A stretch of DNA of 37,200 nucleotides, taken from NCBI GenBank assembly GCA_015296065.1, contig DVDU01000273.1, positions 1-37,200 of the forward strand. The letters are read 5' to 3'. The notes below the pieces were generated by a model. It was not told where the DNA came from. It ran no database searches and was given only the letters and a program-made list of their open reading frames with translations. Shown here piece after piece: positions 16,666 to 25,046 of this stretch. Position 1 is the stretch's first letter, and the number at the start of each line of letters is the position of its first letter. The position numbers were made by a program, and so were the translations under genes. This DNA comes from Oscillatoriaceae cyanobacterium M33_DOE_052. Lineage in GTDB: Bacteria > Cyanobacteriota > Cyanobacteriia > Cyanobacteriales > Laspinemataceae.

Positions 16666-16804
16666 AATTATCAGTATTTTCCTCAGTGTCTTTCTCTTAC
16701 CTGCACCCGTCAAGGCCAACAATTCCCCAGACTTATATGTGTCCGCCTTCGTTCCCGCCAGATGTGGGTTTCATCGCCGAGGTAGAGAGAGGATTAAGGA
16801 TTTC

Positions 16805-16847
16805 CTGTTTACGTGATGCGGGCAAGATGCCCGCGTCACGTAAACAG
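16805..16847. repeat. 20-bp inverted repeat hairpin after DUF1838 stop
   Basis: Arms 16805-16824 and 16828-16847 (CTGTTTACGTGATGCGGGCA and its complement with one G-T type mismatch) flank a 3-nt AGA loop. On the minus strand it begins directly after the stop codon of the DUF1838 gene (16848-16850) and lies 140 nt upstream of the RTX gene. It probably stabilises or ends the DUF1838 transcript; no T-run follows. The GCGGGCA/TGCCCGC core is a common cyanobacterial repeat word. Confidence 0.85.
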
Positions 16848-17687
16848 TTACAATGCCGGTTCAGGAATCGGGAACGTTTCCCCCTGCAAATAGGCATCAA
16901 AATGCTTTTTAAAATACTTCCAAGACGTGATATCATCCGCGTCTAATTTGCTAGGGGGAGCATTTTTATATAAAGGGACACGGCTGTTAATTTCATCTTG
17001 GAGTAATTGGGGCAGTTGATGAAAATCGGGGACTTTTTGCCCGATCGCACTATAGATGAGTTGTCCGGGACGATCGGCCATTTTCATCCAAGGCAACATT
17101 GGACCAATTCTGTCCCAAGTCAGAAACACCTGAGCCACCGAAGTAATTGCCGGATTGCGCAACTCCGCTGTAGGCACCCGCAGCTTAAATAATTCTGCCG
17201 CTTGATAAATTTCTTGTGGACTGTAGGGAGCGAATTTTTCATCCCCCGCCAAAGGGTTGGGATAGTGAGAAAACAAATCAAACACAAAAGTAGTCATATC
17301 CCCTTCCACGACTCCGGGTAAAGGGCGTTTAAAAATACCTTGCACTGGATTATTCGCCACATGCACCACGGGCACTTCTTCACCAGTCCAAGGGTTTTGC
17401 CACCGCCGGAGGATTTCTCCCGTCACCGGATCCAGATAAAAAGTCACTTCGCGAGACGTAAAATCCCAACCACCCTCAGACAGAGGAATGCAGCGAGCCA
17501 CACTCATCCCCACAATTTGAAATAAATGCTGCTTTTGCTCTCCGGGAATCAAGGCATAAATCGAACCCTTCCAGGAGAGAAAGGATTGTTGGGCATCGGT
17601 ACTCGCCCGCACCTTTACCCAGGCTTCAGCCGGGAATTCTTCTTTTGGAAAATCAACCATTGCCGCCATCCATAACGCCAATGTCAT
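16848..17687 (-). CDS. DUF1838-family protein
   Basis: A 279-residue protein. The central block matches my memory of the DUF1838 family: a WKGSIYALIPGEQKQHLFQI segment, VARCIPL, SREVTFYLDPVTGEILRRW, NPWTGEEVPVVHVANNPV, and a later FDLFSHYPNPL and LTWDRIGPMLPWMKM. No signal peptide is evident, although some family members have one. Two in-frame Met codons near the start (residues 7 and 10) leave the exact start uncertain. Function unknown; the beta-rich pattern suggests a lipocalin-like small-molecule binding fold, which is inference. A strong hairpin follows the stop. Confidence 0.87.
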   Translation of the reverse strand: MTLALWMAAMVDFPKEEFPAEAWVKVRASTDAQQSFLSWKGSIYALIPGEQKQHLFQIVGMSVARCIPLSEGGWDFTSREVTFYLDPVTGEILRRWQNPWTGEEVPVVHVANNPVQGIFKRPLPGVVEGDMTTFVFDLFSHYPNPLAGDEKFAPYSPQEIYQAAELFKLRVPTAELRNPAITSVAQVFLTWDRIGPMLPWMKMADRPGQLIYSAIGQKVPDFHQLPQLLQDEINSRVPLYKNAPPSKLDADDITSWKYFKKHFDAYLQGETFPIPEPAL

Positions 17688-17720
17688 CGTATCATAAGAT
17701 TACACTTTTATTTCGGTGGC

Positions 17721-17888
17721 TTCTGACCTATTTTATCTAGAGGTGCTATAATTGTGGGTGAAGCATCCCATTACCCTGGTAGATTGTCACAGGAGGGACA
17801 AAGCATCCCAGCATTATAGTTATTGGTCTGACTCAGATATTGATCACGAGGGGCTTCGCCCCTACTACTACTACTACTACCAACCCAA
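17721..17888. repeat. Short tandem ACT repeat and GGGGC hairpin before VOC gene
   Basis: The spacer between divergent genes contains two AAGCATCCCA words (about 17761 and 17801), a small hairpin AGGGGCTTCGCCCCT near 17849-17865, and five tandem CTA triplets just before the ATG at 17889. No ribosome-binding site is visible. Confidence 0.55.
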
Positions 17889-18908
17889 ATGAATCAAAGC
17901 GATACCACCATCCAAGGCATTTATGAAGTTACCATCGGGGTGGAACATCCCCTAACGGCGATCCAATATTGGCAGCAATTTGGCTACCGCATCGGTGATA
18001 TTGGGGAATTACCCGCCGCTGCTGCGAAACAGCTCTACGGCGTTAATTCCCACCTGCACTCGATTAGATTGTATCACCAAGATGCCGACCACGGCTTAAT
18101 TAGATTGCTGGTGTGGGAACAGCCGATTAATGAAGGGTTGCAAATGGAGACCATGAAAGCTCTGGGCAACCGTTGGGTAACTGCCATGACAGCGGATATT
18201 TTAAATATTTTAAATCACGCAGAATTGGCGGCGAAGGAGATGCCAATTAAATACACCAATGCCTACTGGTCGGTAATTTATGCAACGGAAAAAGTGCGGC
18301 CATTTATGGAACCGATCGTGGGCATAAGAGAGATGCTGCTGCGACAACCTCGGAGCAGGCAGGTATTTTTTGAAAGATTCAACTACACGGTGCCAAATTA
18401 TGGGAAAATTCACCCAGATTCCTTTTTTAAAACCAGCCAGATAACCCACGCGGGGATAGTGGTGCAAGATGACAGCAAGGAAAGTTTGCGGTTTTATGAG
18501 GAAGTCTTGGGATTACTGCGCACCTTGGAAGATGTGAGCAGTACCTATGATAATTCGCCCCCAGCGAGAGATTTTTTTGATTTACAGCCGGGAGAAAGTT
18601 TTGCGGTGACAGCTTTTGACGACCCCCGCTCTTCTAAAGTGGATTGGAAGGCTGCACGTTCTGGCAGGCTATATGTGGTAAGGTTTCCCGAAGCACTAAA
18701 GCTAAAAAATCTGTTTGAATGGGGGCAACCGGGTTGTTTAGGAATGTCGTTTTACACCTATCGGGTGCGGGGTTTAGAAGTTTATTGGCAGCGGATAAAA
18801 GCCAGTGCGGCGACAAATGTCTCGGACATCACCGCCAATGAGTTTGGCGAATTAAGTTTCTCCTTTGTTGCCCCAGATGGTTATTTTTGGACGCTGATAT
18901 CGCAATGA
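17889..18908 (+). CDS. VOC (glyoxalase/bleomycin-resistance) superfamily protein
   Basis: A 339-residue protein with two VOC-like halves (about 8-135 and 165-335). The first half opens IYEVTIGVEHPLTAIQYWQQFGY, and the second ITHAGIVVQDDSKESLRFYEEVLGL and closes SFVAPDGYFWTLI, the typical strand-helix-strand signatures. His181 (THAGIVV) is a candidate metal ligand in the second half; the first half has Glu in the equivalent place. Substrate unknown; family members include dioxygenases, lyases and binding proteins. No signal peptide. No Shine-Dalgarno sequence is visible. The downstream neighbour is convergent, 17 nt away. Confidence 0.82.
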   Translation: MNQSDTTIQGIYEVTIGVEHPLTAIQYWQQFGYRIGDIGELPAAAAKQLYGVNSHLHSIRLYHQDADHGLIRLLVWEQPINEGLQMETMKALGNRWVTAMTADILNILNHAELAAKEMPIKYTNAYWSVIYATEKVRPFMEPIVGIREMLLRQPRSRQVFFERFNYTVPNYGKIHPDSFFKTSQITHAGIVVQDDSKESLRFYEEVLGLLRTLEDVSSTYDNSPPARDFFDLQPGESFAVTAFDDPRSSKVDWKAARSGRLYVVRFPEALKLKNLFEWGQPGCLGMSFYTYRVRGLEVYWQRIKASAATNVSDITANEFGELSFSFVAPDGYFWTLISQ

Positions 18909-18925
18909 ATTGCCATCACTGGCTG

Positions 18926-19591
18926 TTAACTGGGTTCAGAAACGGGGTTTTTGGCTTGGGTTTCATTGGCTGAAGGCAAAAACAGCTTGGGTAAGAGAAG
19001 ACCAGAGCGGTTTTTGTATTCGTCAAATTCGGGATAGCGTGCCAAAGATGCGTCTTTTTGTCGCATCCGGGGCAGAAAAACAACCCCGGTTAATAAACCG
19101 ATAATTGCAAATGGTAGCCAGTGCTGAGTCAGGAGAGCAAAGGCAGTGTAAATAAAAATCTCTCCTAGATAGTTGGGACTGCGAGTGCGGGAGAAAAAAC
19201 CCTCGGTAATCAAGCCCGATTGATACTTGAGGGTATAATATTTTTGGGCATCGCTGGTATAAACAAGAAAAACACCTAACAGGTTGAGGAAAATTGCCGC
19301 TGCAATTAGGGGCAGGGGTGGAATATTCCCGCGACTGATCAGGAGCCAAGGTGCTACCCAGTACAAACTCAGTAGCATAAAACTAAATAACACTGATACT
19401 AAGGGTACATCTTCCTCCCAAGAGTTGTCAGGGTAGAGGCGGTCTTTGAGCAGCCAAAGGATGCCATAAGTGCCGTGCAATGAGAGGTAAACCCACGGAC
19501 CGATGGTAAAGTTATCATAAATCAGCATTAAACTGAAAACAAATGGGAAGGTGAGGGCTTTATGCAGGTTAATTGGGTGCTTGATTTTCAT
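18926..19591 (-). CDS. DUF1295 / isoprenylcysteine methyltransferase-like membrane protein
   Basis: A 221-residue polytopic membrane protein from the ATG at 19591 (MKIKHPINLHKALTF); an in-frame TTG at 19603 is the alternative. About six hydrophobic segments are present. The C-terminal part has SDAQKYYTLKYQSGLITEGFFSRTRSPNYLGEI, matching the (R/N)xPNYxGE motif shared by DUF1295, steroid 5-alpha-reductase-like and isoprenylcysteine carboxyl methyltransferase families. It should sit in the plasma or thylakoid membrane; whether it is a methyltransferase or a reductase cannot be decided here. Its 5' end overlaps a gene remnant that reads in another frame on the same strand. Confidence 0.82.
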   Translation of the reverse strand: MKIKHPINLHKALTFPFVFSLMLIYDNFTIGPWVYLSLHGTYGILWLLKDRLYPDNSWEEDVPLVSVLFSFMLLSLYWVAPWLLISRGNIPPLPLIAAAIFLNLLGVFLVYTSDAQKYYTLKYQSGLITEGFFSRTRSPNYLGEIFIYTAFALLTQHWLPFAIIGLLTGVVFLPRMRQKDASLARYPEFDEYKNRSGLLLPKLFLPSANETQAKNPVSEPS

Positions 19592-19712
19592 GGGCTGTGA
19601 CAAAATAGATGTTTTCTAGATTGGCATCGATCGGGGTAATTTTCCCAGTGCGATCGTCCTCGACAGCTACAATTACAGCGTCTAACGGCGGTTTGAGTGG
19701 TTCCGGGCTATC
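19569..19712 (-). pseudogene. 3' remnant of a lost gene (47 codons, no start)
   Basis: Between a TAG (19713-19715) and a TAA (19569-19571) on the minus strand lies an open frame without any ATG. It reads DSPEPLKPPLDAVIVAVEDD, then RTGKITPIDANLENIYFVTA, then HENQAPN. The composition is protein-like (alternating hydrophobics, charged turn DDRTGK), and the stop overlaps the next gene by 23 nt, as in translationally coupled genes. I read it as the surviving C-terminus of a gene that once preceded the membrane protein at 18926-19591, its 5' part replaced by the sequence carrying the GT4 gene. A chance open frame remains possible. The parent family is not recognised. Confidence 0.35.
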
Positions 19713-19743
19713 CTAGCATAAGCACTTTTGAGCAACTCAGCTT

Positions 19744-20979
19744 ATGCAAATCCTGATTTACTCCTATAACTATCACCCAGAGCCGATCGGTATCGCTCCT
19801 TTGATGACGGAACTGGCGGAAGGTTTGGTAAAAAGAGGTCATCAAGTGCGGGTGGTAACGGCGATGCCAAACTACCCGGAACGTCGCATATATGAGGAAT
19901 ACCAAGGTAAGTGGTATTTGACGGAGGAACGCCACGGCGTCACCTTAGAGCGGTGTTCGGTGTGGATTCGCCCGCAACCCAGTTTAGTCGATCGCCTGCT
20001 CCTCGATGGCACTTTCGTCCTCAATAGTTTCCCCCTGGCGGCGAAGGGGGGGCGTCCCGATGTGATTTTAGCTACGGTTCCGCCGCTTCCGGTATGTCTC
20101 CCCGCCACCGCCTTGGCTTGGATGCGGCGGACTCCAGTGGTGTTGAACATTCAAGATATCCAACATGAAGCGGCGTTTCATGTGGGTTTGCTGAAAAATA
20201 AAGCTCTGTATCGCACTTTTGAGATTTTAGAGAGATTTGCCTGCCGCCAAGCCCAGAAAATCAGTGTTATTGCCGATGGTTTTACGGAAAATCTGCTAAA
20301 TAAAGGAGTGCCAGCAGAAAAAATCGTGATGATTCCTAATTGGGTGAATGTGGATTTTATCCGCCCCATGCCCAAGGAAACTAATCCTTTCCGGGTTACT
20401 CATCAATTAACGGGTAAGTTTGTGGTACTTTATTCTGGTAATATCGCCCTCACCCAAGATTTACCCACGGTGATTAAAGCAGCGGCGAAACTGGGGCATA
20501 TTCCTGAGATTGCTTTTGTGATTGTGGGGGAAGAAAAAGCACTCGATCGCGTGGCGGAATATTGCCAAATGTATGGCGCTGATAACGTGAAACTGCTGCC
20601 CTTTCAACCCCGCGAAAAGTTGCCCGAAATGCTCGCAGCGGCGGATGTGGGGTTAGTAGTGCAAAAGGAAAATGTGATTGCGTTTAATATGCCGTCTAAA
20701 ATTCCGTTGTTGCTCGCTAGTGGTTGCGCGATCGTCGCCTCAGTTCCCGCCACCGGAACCGCCGCCAAAGCCGTCAGCAACAGCGGTGGCGGGGTGGTGG
20801 TACATCCCGAAAATCCCGACGCCTTAGCCGCTGAGATTGAACACCTCTACCACCACCCAGAAAAAACCGCTGCTTTAGCTGCCAAAGGTAGGCAATATGC
20901 CATAGAAAACTATGCCTTTGAACAAGCACTCAACAGCTATGAATCTCTGTTCGCTTCACTATGCAGAGCCTCTGGTTAG
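19744..20979 (+). CDS. GT4-family glycosyltransferase (WbuB-like)
   Basis: A 411-residue GT-B glycosyltransferase. The N-terminal domain opens MQILIYSYNYHPEPIGIAP, a start typical of WbuB/colanic-acid-type GT4 enzymes that bind an acceptor near the membrane. The nucleotide-sugar domain contains FVVLYSGNIALTQDLPTVI, FVIVGEE, LLPFQPREKLPEML and ADVGLVV, followed by the MPSKIPLLLASGCAIV motif. The classic EX7E region is changed around the PSK motif, as in this subgroup. Cytosolic or peripheral membrane. The likely role is adding a sugar to a lipid-linked polysaccharide precursor. The stop codon TAG overlaps the first AGAAACCCGGTTTCT repeat. Confidence 0.9.
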   Translation: MQILIYSYNYHPEPIGIAPLMTELAEGLVKRGHQVRVVTAMPNYPERRIYEEYQGKWYLTEERHGVTLERCSVWIRPQPSLVDRLLLDGTFVLNSFPLAAKGGRPDVILATVPPLPVCLPATALAWMRRTPVVLNIQDIQHEAAFHVGLLKNKALYRTFEILERFACRQAQKISVIADGFTENLLNKGVPAEKIVMIPNWVNVDFIRPMPKETNPFRVTHQLTGKFVVLYSGNIALTQDLPTVIKAAAKLGHIPEIAFVIVGEEKALDRVAEYCQMYGADNVKLLPFQPREKLPEMLAAADVGLVVQKENVIAFNMPSKIPLLLASGCAIVASVPATGTAAKAVSNSGGGVVVHPENPDALAAEIEHLYHHPEKTAALAAKGRQYAIENYAFEQALNSYESLFASLCRASG

Positions 20980-21069
20980 AAACCCGGTTTCTGCGATAGG
21001 ATAGAAACCCGGTTTCTGCGACAATCTTGGTATCTAGACCGAGATTTAGTTAAGAAACCCGGTTTCTGC
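20978..21069. repeat. Three AGAAACCCGGTTTCTGC palindromic repeats
   Basis: Copies at 20978-20996, 21003-21021 and 21053-21069, each with an AGAAACC/GGTTTCT palindromic core. They fill the gap between convergent genes (GT4 ending 20979, nrtD ending 21075), and the first overlaps the GT4 stop codon. This is a widespread dispersed word in filamentous cyanobacteria. The stacked short hairpins may separate the two converging transcripts. Confidence 0.88.
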
Positions 21070-21074
21070 CACCA

Positions 21075-21917
21075 TTACTCATCATCGTGAGCAAAACGGT
21101 TATACAGGAAGTCCAGAGCATAGTTACGCAGTTTGTAATATTCTGGGTCTTCCATAATCAACGCTCGATCGCGGGGACGGGGGAAGGGAATTTCCATAAC
21201 TTCCCCAATCGTCGCCGCCGGTCCATTAGTCATCATAATCAACTTATCCGCCAAAAACAAAGCCTCATCAATATCGTGAGTAATCATCAACACGGTAGAG
21301 CGGCTGTCATTCCAGATTTTCAGCAATTCTTCCTGCAATTCTTCCTTAGTAATGGCATCTAAAGCCCCAAAAGGTTCATCCAAAATCAGCACTTTCGGTT
21401 TAATGGACAAAGCCCGAGCAATAGAAACCCGCTGTTTCATCCCCCCAGAAATTTGCGGTGGTTTTTTCTCCGCTGCTTCCGACAGTCCCACCATTGCCAA
21501 GTGTTTCCACACAATATCCCGCTTTTCCGCTTCCGATTTATTGGGATAAACCGACTCCACCGCCAGATAGACATTTTCAAATGCCGTCAGCCAAGGAAGC
21601 AAAGCATAGTTTTGGAATACCACCATGCGATCGGGTCCCGGCTTCGTAATATCCACCCCTTCCAGTTGCACCCGTCCGCCAGTGGGTTGGCTGAAACCGG
21701 AAACCATATTTAACAGAGTTGATTTGCCACAGCCAGAGTGACCGATAACGCAAATAAACTCCCCCTGATTAACCGTCAGATTCACATTTTGCAGCACGGT
21801 AAAAGGGCCTTTCGGGGTTTTATACACCTTAGAAACATTTTCAAATACCACGAATGGGCCAGACTTGGCTTTGGATTTTCTGCTGGTTCTGGGTTTGGGA
21901 TATTGTTGTGTCTGCAT
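21075..21917 (-). CDS. nrtD: Nitrate ABC transporter ATP-binding protein NrtD
   Basis: A 280-residue ABC ATPase. Walker A GHSGCGKST lies near residues 57-65, Q-loop VVFQNYALLPWL, signature ISGGMKQRVS, and Walker B plus catalytic Glu LILDEPFGALD, followed by the switch His in MITHDIDEALFLADK. It is last in nrtABCD and pairs with the ATPase domain of NrtC to energise nitrate/nitrite import through NrtB. AGGA lies 7 nt before the ATG. The gene is separated from nrtC by 117 nt mostly filled with a three-copy repeat array. It shares strong identity with the first 260 residues of NrtC. Confidence 0.95.
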   Translation of the reverse strand: MQTQQYPKPRTSRKSKAKSGPFVVFENVSKVYKTPKGPFTVLQNVNLTVNQGEFICVIGHSGCGKSTLLNMVSGFSQPTGGRVQLEGVDITKPGPDRMVVFQNYALLPWLTAFENVYLAVESVYPNKSEAEKRDIVWKHLAMVGLSEAAEKKPPQISGGMKQRVSIARALSIKPKVLILDEPFGALDAITKEELQEELLKIWNDSRSTVLMITHDIDEALFLADKLIMMTNGPAATIGEVMEIPFPRPRDRALIMEDPEYYKLRNYALDFLYNRFAHDDE

Positions 21918-21950
21918 GATGATTCCTGGAGATGATAGATGGATTTTTTT

Positions 21951-22030
21951 GGGCTAAAGCCCAACTACAAACCTAAGAGGGCTAAAGCCCAACTACAAAC
22001 CTAAGAGGGCTAAAGCCCAACTACAAACCT
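21951..22030. repeat. Three-copy 28-nt array inside the nrt operon
   Basis: Three identical 24-nt units (21951-21974, 21979-22002, 22007-22030) with AAGA spacers give an exact 28-nt period. Each unit carries the palindrome GGGCTAAAGCCC. The array lies between the nrtC stop and the nrtD start, 33 nt upstream of nrtD, and is the same family as 10422-10489. On the nrt transcript it would form three consecutive small hairpins. Confidence 0.92.
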
Positions 22031-22034
22031 GGCA

Positions 22035-24038
22035 TTAAGCCACATTGGCGGGGCGAGAATCTAACACCACTTCCGCAATGCTGAAATCGCGCTTAATTTC
22101 CAAACTGTTGAGATAAGAAATCGGGTCATCAGCATCAAAAGTAGTGCCATCAAACAACTGAATTGAACCGCGACTGTATTTCGTATCCAACACCCCAAGT
22201 TCGCGAGCAGCAGTGCTGAAAACGCTCACCCGACAAACCCGTTCTAAGATTTCCAACCAGTTCCGGGGGAAAGGAGTATCACCCCACCGCGCCATCTGCA
22301 CCATCTGCCACAAATGCTCAGTACGGCTGGGGCGATTCATACCGGGCTCGTAAAATAGATGGTGGGCGTATTCCACTTTACTGCCATCCAAATTACAGGC
22401 AGTAGAATTGGGATCCCCCAGTTGAATGTATTCGGGATTAGTGTTGACATATTCCCGACTAGCGAGGATTTGACGCACCTCGGCGGCATGTTCTGGATTA
22501 GCACAATATTGGCAAGCCTCCAGCAAGGCTTTGACCAAGGCGACATGGGTGTTGGGATAAGCGGCGGCCCAGTCTTCCCGCACGCCTAGCACTTTCCCAG
22601 GGTGTCCCGGCCAAATTTCTAAATCTGTGGCGATCGTAAAGCCAACACCTTCCATCGCCGCTCGTTGGTTCCAGGGTTCCCCGACGCAGAAACCATCAAT
22701 GGTTCCGGCTTGCAGGTCCACCACCATCTGGGCAGGAGGCAAGGTTGTGAGGGCAACATCATGATCGGGGTCGATACCGCCAGAAGCCAACCAGTAGCGC
22801 AGTAACAGGTTGTGCATTGAGGAAGGATGCACCATCCCCATGCGGTGCATCTGCTCCGGGGACTGACGCAGGTACTGTTTAAAATCCGCTAGGCTGTAAA
22901 TGCCTTGGTCATAAAAGCGCTTGCACAAGGTGATACCATTGCCGTTGCGAGTCATGGTGAGGGCGCTCACCACCGGGAGGGGGCGGTTATCTTGTCCGCC
23001 GAGGGTTAACCACAGAGGCATCCCCGATGGCATTTGCGCCGCATCGATGTAGCCACCAATCATGCCATCCACAATACCGCGCCAACTGGTTTCCCGCACT
23101 AGGGAAACTTCTTCTAAACCATGTTTGGTGAAAAAGCCTTTTTCTTTGGCGATCGCCACCGGAGCGCAAGCCGTCAGCGGCACAAAGCCGATTTCCAAAT
23201 TGACTTTTTCCAAACCGTGACGAGAGACAGCCACCGTTTTTCTTGCCCGCAGCTTTTTAATCCGCTTCTGCTGGTTCAGGAAATAAATCATCTCCGATCG
23301 CAAGCTGTAATAGCTCGGATGATTCACCACCTCCATCCGTTTGCGCGGACGCGGGATATCCACATCCAAAATCTGACCAATTTTAGAACCCGGACCATTG
23401 GTTAACATCACGATCCGATCGGACAGCAACACCGCCTCATCCACATCGTGAGTCACCATCACCGCCGTCACTTCGTTTTCCTCGCAGATTTCCATTAACT
23501 GCTCTTGCAAATTGCCTCGCGTCAGCGCATCCAAAGCCCCAAAAGGTTCATCTAACAACAGCACTTTCGGACGGATAGCCAAAGCGCGAGCAATACTCAC
23601 CCGCTGCTTTTGACCACCAGACAGCATCGTTGGCGCTTTATCCACATGGGGGCGCAAACCCACCATATCGATATGATCCTCCACAATATCCCTTTGCTCT
23701 TCCTTGGATAAATGTCCCAGGACTTCTTCCACCGCCAGCGCAATATTTTCTCGCACCGTCAACCAAGGCAATAACGAGTAGTTCTGGAATACCACCATCC
23801 GATCGGGCCCCGGCGCTTTTACCCGTTGTCCTTCCACCGTCACCATCCCCTCCGTGGGCAAATCCAGACCCGCAATCATATTTAACAGGGTAGATTTGCC
23901 ACAGCCAGAGTGACCAATTAGCGAAATAAATTCACCCTTTTTAATTTGCAAATCAATCCCTTTCAGCGCCAGGTAAGTATTACCCCCAGCCAAATTAAAT
24001 ACCTTATTTACTTGTTCCACTGATACAAAATCATTCAT
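22035..24038 (-). CDS. nrtC: Nitrate ABC transporter NrtC (ATPase fused to NrtA-like domain)
   Basis: A 667-residue fusion. Residues about 1-260 are an ABC ATPase (Walker A GHSGCGKST, signature LSGGQKQRVS, Walker B LLLDEPFGALD, switch MVTHDVDEA). Residues about 280-667 are homologous to NrtA (VPLTACAPVAIAKEKGFFTKHGLEEV, GGYIDAAQMPSGMPLW, DGFCVGEPWNQRA), without a signal peptide, so this domain is cytosolic. In NrtC of other cyanobacteria the C-terminal domain mediates inhibition of uptake by ammonium-derived signals, so the same control is inferred here. A GGGAG lies 7 nt before the ATG. Length and order match the family. Spaced 104 nt from nrtB by a hairpin. Confidence 0.96.
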   Translation of the reverse strand: MNDFVSVEQVNKVFNLAGGNTYLALKGIDLQIKKGEFISLIGHSGCGKSTLLNMIAGLDLPTEGMVTVEGQRVKAPGPDRMVVFQNYSLLPWLTVRENIALAVEEVLGHLSKEEQRDIVEDHIDMVGLRPHVDKAPTMLSGGQKQRVSIARALAIRPKVLLLDEPFGALDALTRGNLQEQLMEICEENEVTAVMVTHDVDEAVLLSDRIVMLTNGPGSKIGQILDVDIPRPRKRMEVVNHPSYYSLRSEMIYFLNQQKRIKKLRARKTVAVSRHGLEKVNLEIGFVPLTACAPVAIAKEKGFFTKHGLEEVSLVRETSWRGIVDGMIGGYIDAAQMPSGMPLWLTLGGQDNRPLPVVSALTMTRNGNGITLCKRFYDQGIYSLADFKQYLRQSPEQMHRMGMVHPSSMHNLLLRYWLASGGIDPDHDVALTTLPPAQMVVDLQAGTIDGFCVGEPWNQRAAMEGVGFTIATDLEIWPGHPGKVLGVREDWAAAYPNTHVALVKALLEACQYCANPEHAAEVRQILASREYVNTNPEYIQLGDPNSTACNLDGSKVEYAHHLFYEPGMNRPSRTEHLWQMVQMARWGDTPFPRNWLEILERVCRVSVFSTAARELGVLDTKYSRGSIQLFDGTTFDADDPISYLNSLEIKRDFSIAEVVLDSRPANVA

Positions 24039-24086
24039 TTTTTTTCTCCCAAATCATTATCAAATCCAATATTTGGCGATTCAAAC

Positions 24087-24134
24087 CCTGGTATTTTGGC
24101 TCATAGAGCTGATGATTTTCCATGAGCCACCAGG
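24087..24134 (-). promoter_or_regulatory. Hairpin in the nrtB-nrtC spacer
   Basis: TGGCTCAT (24097-24104) pairs with ATGAGCCA (24122-24129), extended after a 5-nt bulge by CCTGG (24087-24091) with CCAGG (24130-24134). It starts 8 nt past the nrtB stop. Such a hairpin could protect the nrtAB part of the message or reduce read-through into nrtCD, giving more binding protein and permease than ATPase. The role is inferred. Confidence 0.5.
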
Positions 24135-24142
24135 ATAATGCA

Positions 24143-24991
24143 CTATTTTTGCTCGCCCGGTAAAATCAAAGTTTGCAGGTAAGCCATCCCTCGGTCTAAT
24201 AGTAAACCCACGCCCCCAATATAGACCAGTGCCAAGATGATATCACTGATGTAGTTATTCTGATAGGCATCCCAGATAAAGAAGCCAATCCCCACAATCC
24301 CAGACATCACGATTTCCGCCGCGATAATTGCCAGCCAAGCCAGACCGATAGCAATGCGTAAACCAGTAAAAATGTAAGGCAAAGCCGAAGGAATCAGAAT
24401 TTTAAAGAAGAATTTCTGGGGAGAAAGCTGCAAAACTCGCCGCACATTGATGTAATCCTGGGGAATTTGCTGCACACCCACGGCGGTATTAATCAGAATC
24501 GGCCAAATTGCCGTGATAAAAATCACAAACAGAGCCGCCGGAGCATTCTGCTGTAAAGCCGCCAGAGCGATAGGCACCCAAGCCAAAGGTGGGACCGTGC
24601 GCAGGAACTGAAACAGAGGGTCTAACGCCTTATTAATCACCGGATTGAGGCCAATCAAAATCCCCAAACCAATCCCCACAAGAGCGGCTAACGAGTAGCC
24701 AATTAAAACCCGCTTTAAACTTTCCAAAGTTTGCCAAAATAAACCCTTATCTAAACCACCCCGGTCAAACCAGGGATACATCAGATAGGTGCGAGTCCGT
24801 TCATTGGTAAACACCTCTAGGGGTCCCGGCAACTTGGTCACACCCAGACTGGACAGCAACTGCCACACAGCCAGAAAAATCAAGATAGCTATCACTGGTG
24901 GCACGATGTTTTTAGCGTTCTTTTTCCAGAAATCGGCTGCGGCGTCTTGAAAATTAAATCCATTCGGTCTTCTTTCAATATTTGCCGTCAT
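24143..24991 (-). CDS. nrtB: Nitrate ABC transporter permease NrtB
   Basis: A 282-residue membrane protein with about six to seven transmembrane segments. The first is near residues 35-52 (VIAILIFLAVWQLLSSLG), and the last is near ALVYIGGVGLLLDRGM. The binding-protein-dependent transport loop (EAA-like) appears as VRRVLQLSPQKFFFKILIPSALPYI, which docks on the ATPases. It forms the plasma-membrane channel for nitrate/nitrite. A strong GGAGG lies 7 nt before the ATG. It follows nrtA by 55 nt and precedes nrtC by 104 nt. Length agrees with the family. Confidence 0.95.
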   Translation of the reverse strand: MTANIERRPNGFNFQDAAADFWKKNAKNIVPPVIAILIFLAVWQLLSSLGVTKLPGPLEVFTNERTRTYLMYPWFDRGGLDKGLFWQTLESLKRVLIGYSLAALVGIGLGILIGLNPVINKALDPLFQFLRTVPPLAWVPIALAALQQNAPAALFVIFITAIWPILINTAVGVQQIPQDYINVRRVLQLSPQKFFFKILIPSALPYIFTGLRIAIGLAWLAIIAAEIVMSGIVGIGFFIWDAYQNNYISDIILALVYIGGVGLLLDRGMAYLQTLILPGEQK

Positions 24992-25046
24992 TTTATCGCC
25001 TCCGTAGTTGGGTAAATTATGGGTTTGTCAAAGATGAAATAAGGGA

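Noticed and set aside
21951-22030. CRISPR array
   Set aside because: Units are regular at 28 nt, but the spacers are only AAGA and identical. There are three copies, the unit occurs elsewhere as an inverted pair, and no cas genes are near.
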